A stretch of 64,000 bases of DNA, taken from Excoecaria cochinchinensis (Eukaryota; Streptophyta; Magnoliopsida; Malpighiales; Euphorbiaceae). This document shows positions 33,710 to 43,338 of this stretch, one piece after another. The position numbers were made by a program, and so were the translations under genes. A model generated the notes under the pieces. It searched no databases, was not told where the DNA came from, and saw only the letters and a program-made list of their open reading frames with translations. The DNA lies in the NCBI GenBank assembly GCA_947683425.1, contig CANTUQ010000112.1:15570001-15634000 (forward strand). Direction: 5' to 3'. Position 1 is the first letter of the stretch. Each line of letters begins with the position of its first letter.

Positions 33710-34867
33710 ATAATAAGTGCCCCACGGGTTGAAAACCGAAAAAGGCGTCATTGCTAAAATTGGGCGCCCTGCCAGGGTAAAAAAAGAAAAGGGGGCATCC
33801 TAGGCAAAAATTAAGGGCTGAAAAAAAATCTTCAATCATGAAAACCCGAGAGGGTTGATTGATAACAAGAGTTTGATGCGCACAGGATCTAATCCGAGAT
33901 TAGATGAGGTCTTGTATTTTTCGAGTTAATGCTAAATAATGATCATGTGTTATGAAATCAAATTGAAATATATGCATTCATACAATAATATATTGATGTG
34001 ACCAGAGCAGTTCATTTTGCATACTCAAGGTCTAGTTCCAGTATAAAACTAGCGCATTGTTACTATCTACCATCTGTTATTCTTGCTACTCAGGTGCTGC
34101 AGCCGATTCATTTTGCTATCAACTGTGAAGCCAATCCTACACCACCTTCATGAGGACAATCAACATCATATAACTATGGTCTAGGGCATAAAGGCATATC
34201 GACTGCCCTTGAATAATCTCTAATAACAGCTTCAACCCTTTTATAATTTGTAAAAAAAAATAAAGAGAGAGAGAGAGAGAAAAAAAGGCCGTTAGAGATG
34301 AAAACCCTAATTGGCTCTCTAAGCAAAAGTTAGGAAAAACGATAGGGTGAAAACATGAAAAAAGGCAGTCTGTCCTTAAAGAAAAAAGAGTAAAAAAAAA
34401 ATAAGCCGATGGATTGAGTTGGATCCATTCCAGGTAAAAGTAAAGCACAGGATTATGTGAAAATTCGAAAAGGAAGGGTTTCTCGCTAAGAAAAGCTAGT
34501 GTGAAAATTCACAAGGAACGCATTATCTTAAATAAAATGACTACAGGTATCAGATGAGAACCTCACAACCCCAAAGGCATGAAATCCAAAAGCAACTTCA
34601 AAGGGGATCGGTCCTACCGCAAATTGCGACCAAATCGGCTATCACCTCTAAGTTCACTTAAATGAATTCTTATCCTGCATTTCTGCATGACTCATGCATT
34701 TCACGGGCATGCTCACTATTTTTCTTGCATATTTGGTTTTTTAGTTTCACAGAAAGAGAGATTTGATGTGGACACCGATAAAAGGAGAGTGACAACATCA
34801 GTCAAAACACTAATCCAAAAATCAACCAATGACTTCTCAGGGTGCAATCAACGAAAGACTTTAGAAA
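33710..34867 (+). other. Element D 3' untranslated region
   Basis: Same module order as in element B: GTGCCCCACGGGTTGAAAAC, GAAAACCCGAGAGGG, GGCCGTTAGAGATGAAAACC, GGATTATGTGAAAATTCG. A short (GA)n run lies near 34266. No credible ORF. Confidence 0.7.
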
Positions 34868-35400
34868 GGTTAGATACTGACACGGCTGGAACTATACACC
34901 GCACATGTTAGATGCCGCAACGAAAGAGGTTAGACACTGTATAAATAGGTTAGATACCGACACGGCTGGGGCTATACACCTCACAGGTTAGATGCAATGA
35001 AGGAGGTTAGACACAACATAAATAGGTTAAATACTGACATGACTAGGGCTATGCACCACACAGGTTAGATGCCGCAACGAATGAGGTTAGACACTGTATA
35101 AATAGGTTAGATACCGACATGGCTGGGGCTATACACCTCATGGGTTAGATGCAATGAAGGAGGTTAGACATAGCATAAATAGGTTAAATACCGACATGAC
35201 TGGGGCTATGCACCACACAGGTTAGATACCGCAATGAAGGAGGTTAGACACCGCATAAATAGGTTATATACCGACACGGCTGGGGCTATACACTGCACAG
35301 ATTAGATGCCGCAACGACAGAGGTTAGACACCGCATCGAAGTTGCTTACAGACCACAATGGCAAGAGCTAGACACCGCACAGGTTCAACGCTAAAATGAC
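34868..35400 (+). repeat. 3' UTR minisatellite of element D with higher-order unit
   Basis: Built from the same half-units as in element B (GGTTAGATGCCGCAACGA and GCTATACACCGCACAGG), but arranged in a longer repeating block of about 120-200 bp that includes GACACGGCTGGGGCTATACA and ACACTGTATAAATAGG, repeated about three times. Total about 530 bp, less than half the B array. Confidence 0.88.
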
Positions 35401-35712
35401 AAGGGTTAACACGTTGACAAAATTGATGATAACTACCCCCAATAACTTCATTCAGACCGAAAAGACAGCTGCCTCACGTACGTATCTCTTCCTTCTTTCT
35501 TTGAGTTTTAGCTCACCTAAGCACCCATGCACTACGTTCCTCAAAACTGGAGGCAACTATAGACACCGAATCCAGAGGCAACCCAGACCAAGGTTACCCA
35601 GTGATGAAAATGATGCTTGTTCAAAGGCAAAAAAGTTAGAAGGGATGATTTCCTTATTGAAACCCTTCTTTTTAAATAAAAAATTATAACAATTTGGTTT
35701 TTGGGGTTTTCA

Positions 35713-36312
35713 GTGGCGGCGGGCATAAAGCGCAGCACCTGCTGGCAGTGCGCGCGAGGCACAGCTCCTGCATATAGGCTCGCGAGGTGCCACGCGCACG
35801 GCCTGCGAGGTCGCACCTCGTGCGTGAGAGGCACGGCCTCCTGCACGAGGCCACACCTCGCACAATGCGAGGCACGGCCTCCTGTACGAGGCCGCACCTC
35901 GCGTAGCATTAGGCACGGCCTCCAGCGCGAGTCCGCACCTCGTGGCGCCTGCTGGCAGCGTGCATCAGGCGCAGCGCCTGCATGCAGGCTCACGAGGTGC
36001 CGCGTGTAAGGCCTCGCCTCACGCAGCACATGGCCTGCGAGGCATCACCTCGTGCATGCAAGGCGTGGCCTCCTGCACGAGGCCACACCTCGCGCAATGC
36101 GAGGCGCGGCCTCCTGCATGAGGCACGGCTCTTTTGCGAGGCCGCACCTCGTGTAACGCGAGGCACAGCCTCCTTCGCGAGGTCACACCTCACACATGTG
36201 AGGTGCGCCCGCACCTCGTGCCTGCAAGGGATGGCCTCCCAGCGCACGCCCGCACCTCGCGCCTGCGAGGCACGGCCTCCAGCGCGAGGGCCGCACCTCG
36301 TGCGTCTCCTAC
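35713..36312. repeat. CpG-rich palindromic cassette in D 3' LTR
   Basis: About 600 bp of short units such as GCGAGGCACGGCCTCC and GCCGCACCTCGCG repeated 12 or more times with variation. It is longer than the matching tract in the 5' LTR (7800-8028 plus 28244-28545). Many overlapping ORFs rich in Arg, Ala and Cys on both strands arise because the tract has few stop codons; none shows a domain. Confidence 0.88.
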
Positions 36313-37372
36313 CTCACTGGGACTTTGTTTTTTCCTGGATTTCAGTAGTTTTGAGTTAAATTTTGAATTTGAATTAAACTCAAATTCTTTTTTTTCAATT
36401 TTTAAAAGGATAAAACTCAATTTTTAAAGGATAATTACGGATGTTTTAATGGGATTAAAAAACTCCTAAAACCTAATTTTTTTGGAGGAAAATCATATAA
36501 AAAGAAAAAGTTAGAACACCATAGGGGGGAGCATTAGAACGGCAAACAAAAATTCTGAAAAGGAAGATTTTTGAGAGCTAAGAAGGTTTTTCGAAAATTC
36601 TAAAAATCGTTCTTAAGCCAAAAAAATTAATTTTTTGTGTTTATAATTCAATTCTCATCATCTGATTTCTTTAAAAATAAGAGCGTTGAACTTCAGTTTT
36701 AGTGAGAGAAAGCTTTGTTCCAAGCTTTCTTTATTCTTTTTTCAAGCAATCTACAAGGAAATCAATCCGTTCTTCTTTTGCAACCAAAATCAAACCTCTG
36801 AGTGTAAATTTACGGGTTAAAGCCAATCCTTTCTCTTTCCTTACTTTGTGTAGTTCATTTGTTTTCTCCATTGTAATTACTGTAAAATACTATTAGTTTA
36901 TTTGTTGTTGTTTGTTATAATCAACATGAACTTAGATTAATCTAATCAATTTTCTGATATGATGCGTGGAATGTAAGTTGAATCTGTAGAACATCTAGCA
37001 TTAATTTTGTTTTTCATTTGATTCTACTTTTGGTCATTAATCCACTTTGTTAATTTTCAATGTTTCTTATCAAACATTATTTTCCTGTAGTAATCATAAA
37101 TATTTTTCTCAATTAGAATTATTTGTTGTATTTGCTTCATTTAATTGCTTATTTCTATTATATCATATTCTGTTTAATTTGCTAACATTGTTTTTTTTAT
37201 TCTTGTTTTTGTTGTCTGCCAAATGTATTTATTTCATTTTGAGTAATGTTACTAGGCAAGCCGGAGAATCAAGAGATTAAGAGCCTTCAAAGTTTGGTTT
37301 GCATTTTAATTTTCGTATTTCCTTTATTTTATTGTTTTGTATGTTTTATACAAAATAGTATTTAGATACGTT

Positions 37373-37450
37373 TATTTTAGAGAAACTCATGCTTTTTTAC
37401 AATAATAAGAATTTTTATTATTGTAAAAAAGCATGAGTTTCTCTAAAATA
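37373..37450. repeat. Perfect 35 bp inverted repeat in D 3' LTR
   Basis: Left arm 37373-37407 begins TATTTTAGAGAAACTCATGC; right arm 37416-37450 is its exact reverse complement, with an 8 bp loop. The 5' LTR has only the left arm at the same place (29598 onward). It is therefore a templated inverted duplication in the 3' copy. Confidence 0.92.
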
Positions 37451-38115
37451 AAAATTAATAAAATAGGACTAATGTCCTGATTTTAGCCAATAAACTTTCA
37501 TTTTCGAAAGGGAGTTAATTCTTATAAAATGGGATCCAATTATCCCTATAATTTTTATCGTCCAAAATAACTCTCAGATTTTTTAAGTTAAAACAAGGGA
37601 ACCAATGTTTCTAAAATCTAATAAATGTCTGTATTTGTGTATTATGTATTTTATTTTATTCTTTTTTGTGTATTATTTATTTTGGGCTCTTATAATTAAT
37701 TTTGGGGCAATTTTAATCATTTATTTATGCTTTTTTTTTTTAATTTTGGGGATTATTTTGTCCCATTTTTCACTTGTAATTTATTTATCACTTTCTTTAT
37801 TACTTTCCAAAAATGCTTGAAATGCGATTTAATTTTATTGCATGATCGCGTGAGATAAGAAATGGAATTTCAATTGCTAAAAAATTCATTTATAACTTAA
37901 CTTAAGACATTAATAAGAGTAAAATTCCAAACATTTTTTCTGGTTTAAGACCCCCAAGGTTAGATGACCTTTCCCAATTTCTTGTAAATTGGGTAGCGAC
38001 TCCAAAATACCTTAAAGTTTCCTAAAGGTTTCATGAGATTAGAACTTCCCAATGTTTTATTGGGTAATGAATTTCAAAATATCTCGTGTTATCCAAGATC
38101 AAAAAGACGCCGACC

Positions 38116-38535
38116 ATTTCGTGTTATGCAAGATTAAAGGTTTCATTAACTTTAATAGTTTGTTCTTAATTGAAGAGAAATAAAATAGAAAGAAAGTAAT
38201 TGAAACTTATTAAAGTTAATGAGGCTTAAATTAGTTGACAAATTGCAGCCATGCACATATAAGTCTCTCCTATATGAAAAGCAAGAGAAAGAGAAGAGAA
38301 AAAATTCATTTTCTCCATTTCTTCATCTCTTTACCTTTCGGCTGAAATTTTCACCACCACCTAAAGGGAAACTTGCTTCAATAATATGGAAATTTAAGGA
38401 TGAAAAGTGAAGACTTATGAGTATTGAAAGAATTAATGAAAAGAAGATTTAATGAGGTAAGTAAAACTAATAATTTGCTAGTGCATGATCACGTTTTCTT
38501 ATCTATCTTTATATTTTTGAATTTGAATTAATAAT
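38116..38535. other. Unassigned interior segment, probably CACTA
   Basis: Lies between the broken end of element D and the Copia-like LTR. It includes a purine-rich leader-like stretch (AAGCAAGAGAAAGAGAAG), a pyrimidine-rich stretch with TTTTCACCACCACC, and a splice-donor-like ATGAGGTAAGTAAA at 38452. The 63-codon ORF at 38219 has no recognisable domain. It may be captured host DNA or another LTR fragment. Confidence 0.4.
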
Positions 38536-38980
38536 TGTTGGGTTTTTAAATGGAATAATACAAATTATCGTGCAACGGAATAAAATAAAAGCCATATAGG
38601 ATACATGCAATCCAATTGATTTAAAAGGAGGGATAAAGAATACCGACCTGTTAAATGTGCTTAATTGCGAACTAATACCTTAGTTCTATCAGATTGTGGG
38701 CACTGTTCCAATTACAAACACACTCTACTAGTATCCACACGTACGAACCGATGAACAGATAATTGAAGGGGTGCTAACTCCCTCTTTTTCGACTGAATTT
38801 TATGTGGTTTTTTCTACATTTTTCTTTCACAAAGAAAAATGGCGGCTAGGTATTTTGCAGCCCCTCTATTAAAACGTAAATTAGGGTTAGATTATCTTAA
38901 ACATATATATCTATACATATATATGTATAAACTTCAACCCTAAAGATATAAATTAGGGATATTATCTCTTATTCAAAATA

Positions 38981-39022
<42 letters not shown>

Positions 39023-39305
39023 CTTATTCAAAATAATAAGAAATATTACATTTATATATATATATAATTTCAAAATTAAATATAAATATCTATATTTATA
39101 TAATTTCAAAATACCCTAATTAAAGTCCAGTATGTTCACCATCGTCTTGGTGTGTAACCTAATAGTTTTATATTAAGTTGCCAGTGAGCCCAATTTCATA
39201 ATAGGCTCACAAGTCATAATTGGTCTCTAACAAGATATTATGACTATCCAAATAATATAAATATGGTTAGTCCGATTTTAACCTGACAACAGAACATGTT
39301 ATTAT
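38536..39305 (-). repeat. Copia-like LTR, distal part, interrupted by Tekay E
   Basis: The interval 38536-39305 plus 51431-52131 reads on the minus strand as one LTR of about 1.47 kb, starting TGGTTATGCCCTAAACC at 52131 and ending AAAAACCCAACA at 38536. The TTATGCCCTAAACC start and internal text such as TTGTCCCTCTCTTATGAC and AAAATGCATGGCCAT are of a kind common in plant Copia LTRs. The flanks ATAAT and CTAAG do not match, so the boundaries or a later deletion are uncertain. No Copia internal region is present. Confidence 0.55.
38982..39020. repeat. (AT)n microsatellite
   Basis: About 19 AT dinucleotides inside the Copia-like LTR, flanked by two copies of TCTTATTCAAAATAA, which suggests a local duplication around the repeat. 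Confidence 0.9.
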
Positions 39306-42046
39306 TGTCACACCCCGTTTGCCCCCCTAGTAGAATGAGCCATCTGTGTGTGCATCCATTGTGTGTGTCTTGGCATGTGTTAAAGGACATTTTAGGTAAA
39401 AATATGTGTTTTAAGGGTTTTATTAGCATATGGATGCATGTATAGCATTAAAGTGTGAATTAGTTGGGATATATTTGTATGTGCATGAGTGTTCCATTGT
39501 AGGGTATGAGTAGTGGAGTTGGGTTTGTGTGCTTTACTCATATATTAGTAGGGTGTTTTAAGTTGAGAGTGCATTGTGTGTGAGTAATGTATGCTTGTTG
39601 AGTGTGAGTGGTCAAGTTCCACCAATCTTAGGATGACACGTGGCTAGGGTTTTTGGAAATAGGTGTAAAAAGAAAGAGAAAGAAGGGCAGCCACTCCTAC
39701 TACCTCTTGCCCCATTCTCTCTTCTTCATTACTCCTTCTTCCTCTTTTCCCTTCCCATTGGTGTCCTGGTATTTGATTCAAGCGATTTGTGGTGGAATTT
39801 GATCGCTCTTCAACCTCCGCTAGGTAAAGTTTTCCACATTTTCATCATTTTCTTCACACTGTTCATTTTCTTCTTTGCATTTCTAGATTGAGTTTTAATT
39901 TAGGGTTTTTGTTTGTGTGTTCTTGGTGTGTCGGCTGTTAGTTGAGCCTCCCCGTGACCCGAAAGGCAAAGAGAAAGCTGGAAGTAGTGGAACCAAGTAA
40001 TCGAAGTTAGGATTTTAGGTTTGGGAATTTATGCATTTTTGTGTTTATGTTGCGGCTGAATGATTTGTGGTAATTTGATGATTATTGTGATGCATGCTGG
40101 AAGTAATGTAACGTGTTTTAGTTGATTTAAGTTTCAAAATAAAAGAACCGATTAGTGTGTTTTGGATTTACTGTGACTTGCTGGGTTGCTGTTATTGAAA
40201 TTTGCTTTTGTTCAAATGTGATTTAATTGTGTTAAGGGTGTTAAAAGTGTGTCTATACATTGCTGGTGGCGAGGAAAAATAGCGATCTGAGGTAAGTAAT
40301 TTTTGAAGAAATGTGTTTTAAAGTTCTAGGCAAGTTTAGGAACTAGGGATTTCTGCAGAGTTCCTGTAGTTGCAAATTGCAGAAAATCAGTCAGTCCAAG
40401 TCTCGATCGGCCTACCATCTTCGGATCGGAAATGCCTTGAGTGCCCCACGCTCGGCTATCGATCAAAAGATGGGAAGTTCCGATCGGGAGAGTGGATCTC
40501 GGCACTCGTAACCCTAATTTTCTTCCCCGATCAACTATGTGGGGAGAGGCCAGTCACGAGTGGTGATGGCCAGTCACTACTCGTGACTTGGCTGGTCACG
40601 AGTCGTGACTGGCCATCACCACTCGTGACTGGCCTCTTGGCTAGTCACGAGTAGTGACTGGCCATCACCACTCGTGACTTGGCTGGTCACGAGTCGTGAC
40701 TGGCCATCACTACTCGTGACTGGCCTCTTGGCGTGACCAGACAACAGGCCAGTCACGAGTGGTGATGGCCAGTCACGACTCGTGACCAGCCAAGAGGCCA
40801 GTCACGAGTGGTGCTGGCCAGTCACGACTCGTGACCAACCAAAGAGACCAGTCACGAGTCGTGATTGCCAGTCACGACTCGTGACCGGCCTGGTCACCTC
40901 TGTTCGGCCTATTTTCTGAAATTGCCCAGTGTTAACTAAAAATGAATTTCGTATCTCTTCTGAATGGACTTATACTATTGTATGATACATGTCATTCTTT
41001 TATATGCTTTTATATGAGTGATACCATGATTCTTCAGATGAATTGTATGCTGTACTTTGAAATATGATTTGTATTATATATGACCTGCGAGAGTCAATCT
41101 AGTGGATAGTTAGGCATGCCTAATAGAGTCTCTTAGCTGCAGCCCTCAGTTCTATCTGGATCCCGATCAGGTTTCCGTTTGGTTCCCCACGAACCCCTTA
41201 TGCGTTTTGGATCTTGTTTAAGGTCCCCTCTATAAAATGTTTTGAATGCGATAAAAAAAATAAAATGGTTTTTGATTCGTACCCGTAAGGTACGCTATGC
41301 GTTCGACTCGTGCCCATAAGGTACGCTATGCGTTTACTCGTTATCAACTATTGTGAGTCAGCAGGTGCTCTTTTTGTTTTGTTCCACTTTGTTATGTTTA
41401 TCAGAATATGGTATTCAGATGCGTATAATGATAAGTATGAGAAATCAACTGAAGTGTAAGTGAATGTGGATGTGAATTTCTAAATGCATGTCTTTATTAT
41501 GCAAGTAAGATTATATAGCTGATATCATTATTTGCATTAGTCATATTGTATGTGTATGGCATAGACGACCATTGTGAATGGCCGTCCACTCTTTTGTTGT
41601 GTGTTTTCCCACTAAGCGTTTATCGCTTAGCACGGTGTTTTATCCGTGCGGGTGCGGAGGATGATGTTCTTTTGGGAGAGTCTTCGCCAGTCAAGCCAAC
41701 ACAGAGGGATTAGTGTTAGGGCTTTATTTTTGATAGCATGACTGATTCTTTTATATCGGAACTCTCTTTATACCATTATTTTGTAAAGCTTCCGCATTTA
41801 TATAATTTTGGTTTATGTAATTATCTTATTCCGACTTTTAATCAGGACATTTTTGTAACGAATTTTGCTATTATAATGATGGAATATTCTGATGCTTAGG
41901 AATGTTTTAATTTACTCGTAATGATGTATGGCTATTATGTATGAATGTATGCTTTGTATCTTTGTATGCTTGGTGACACACCCGGCTCATACGGCTTCTC
42001 ACTCCTAAAGGATGCGTACGCCTACGTATGGGTAGGGGGTGTTACA
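39306..42046 (+). repeat. Tekay E 5' LTR
   Basis: 2741 bp, TGTCACACCCCGTTTGCC to GGTAGGGGGTGTTACA. It includes the palindromic array at 40549-40900, a splice-donor-like CTGAGGTAAGTAATT at 40288, duplicated CGTAAGGTACGCTATGCG units at 41280-41340 and the conserved hairpin CTAAGCGTTTATCGCTTAG at 41612. A promoter is expected in the LTR but I see no single clear TATA box to call. Confidence 0.93.
40549..40900. repeat. Palindromic array in Tekay E 5' LTR
   Basis: Units of about 22-25 bp around GTCACGAGTSGTGAC joined by GGCCA or CAAGAGGCCA. The middle part (roughly 40590-40735) is in the opposite orientation to the outer parts (GACTGGCCATCACCACTCG). The counterpart in the 3' LTR is about 100 bp shorter and in one orientation. 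Confidence 0.92.
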
Positions 42047-42051
42047 GTTTT

Positions 42052-42067
42052 TGGTATCAAAGCCTGG
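42052..42067 (+). promoter_or_regulatory. Primer binding site of Tekay E
   Basis: TGGTATCAAAGCCTGG, five bases after the LTR. It differs at two positions from TGGTATCAGAGCCAGG, the common plant primer site for initiator tRNA-Met. Confidence 0.85.
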
Positions 42068-42157
42068 TTTAGGCGTTTCTGGGTGTTGTTGTTGTGTTGA
42101 GGTGCATAGATGTGTATATGTCTAGATCTGTGTTGGTTGACGCGATTTTTTTTTTAG

Positions 42158-43330
42158 ATGGCTTCTAACTCTGTTCGTAGATCACTTGAGGAGTCCGCCG
42201 AGAGTGTGAACCCTCAAGCTATGGATCCTTCGGTTTCTGTGTCGGCTCAACATGCTAGGGTCCAGCCCGAGGCCGCTGCCATGCCTTTTGAAGCTATGTT
42301 CAAGCTATCACAGGACATGGCTAGGGTCTTGGAGAGAGTGGCTGCTCCTAGAGCCCCTATAGAGAACTTGAGAAGGGCTGGTGTTGAAGATTTCTATGGC
42401 ACAGGGTTGGATGAGTCAGAGTTGGCTGAGAAATGGGTAGACAAAGTGAAGCGTGCTTTGAGAGAAGTCCGGTGTCCTCCTGACCAGCAGGCAGAGTGTG
42501 CAGTGGCTTTACTGCAAGGGTCCGCTTATGAATGATGGGAATTGGTTTGTAGGCATCCTCAGCCACCTGATCCGATTACTTGGGATTTCTTTAAGGGAGA
42601 GTTCACGAAGAAGTACATAACTCAGACCTATAAGGATGCTAGATGGGCACAGTTTCTGAGCTTGAAACAGAGGGCTTTATCGGTTTCAGAGTTTGAGAAA
42701 GAGTTCAACCGGTTGTCTAGGTATGCTCCAGTAGGTATCATGACTGATGAGTTCAGGTGCCGTCATTTTGAGGCAGGGTTGAATGAGTCTTTGAGGGTTA
42801 TGCTGATTTCCCAGATGAGCACACCGGGGGTGAATTACTACCAGATAGTAGATGTTGCTATGAGGGCGAAGAGATCAGAATCTGTGCTAAGAGAGAGGGC
42901 TCAGAGGAGGAACCCTTCTCGTGGAGGATCTTCTTCTTCATCCTCGGGTAAGAGATCGAGGAACCCGCAGGATGAGTCATCATCTGGTCCAACCACTAGA
43001 GGCAGGAGACAGGGTTCTGCAATTGTGTCAGGTTCTGGTAGAGGTGGTAGACCTGAGACTACATCAATATGTCCTCATTGCAGTAAGACTCATCGGGGTG
43101 AGTACAGGTGGCTCACTGGTGGGTGTTTCCGGTGTGGGAGCACTGAACATCTTCTGGCCAGTTGTCCGAGGTTGTATGAGGATTCGGGTTCATAGAGAGA
43201 GGCTAGCAGAGTGGGTTCGAATGCTACACAGGCTGCCCGTGGTAGAGGCCGAGGTAGGGGTCGAGGTGGTCGACTTAGAGAGGGTGCTGCATCAGAGACA
43301 GTGGAGCGTCAGTTACCAGTCGCACTAGAG
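42158..43330 (+). pseudogene. Gag of Tekay E, two stops and a frameshift
   Basis: One frame from ATG 42158 (MASNSVRRS), with a capsid core including VEDFYGTGLDESELAEKW and WDFFKGEFTKKYITQTY, an Arg/Ser-rich linker and a zinc knuckle CFRCGSTEHLLASC (CX2CX4HX4C complete). TGA at 42533-42535 sits where Trp is expected (YE-stop-WELV); TAG at 43193-43195 follows DSGS. A one-base frame change near 43300-43320 precedes the protease. Apart from these changes it is full length. Confidence 0.9.
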
Positions 43331-43338
43331 CCTATGCT

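Larger units (their letters stand above)
7647..38115 (+). mobile_element. Ogre-like element D, non-autonomous, split by element B
   Basis: 5' LTR at 7647-8028 plus 28244-30386, primer site 30388, leader, gag 31325-32641, short pol remnants, a 3' UTR minisatellite, and a 3' LTR from 35558. LTRs begin TATAGACA where the family normally has TGTAGACA. The 3' LTR lacks its last 70 or so bases, so the right target duplication is gone. Most of RT, all of RNase H and most of integrase are missing. Without element B it would be about 10 kb. Confidence 0.85.
35558..38115 (+). repeat. Element D 3' LTR, 3' end truncated
   Basis: Begins TATAGACACCGAATCC. It matches the two parts of the 5' LTR throughout, then stops matching after AAAAAGACGCCGACCAT near 38115, missing about 70 terminal bases. 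A diverged second copy of CGTGTTATGCAAGAT follows directly, suggesting a small rearrangement at the break. Confidence 0.85.
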
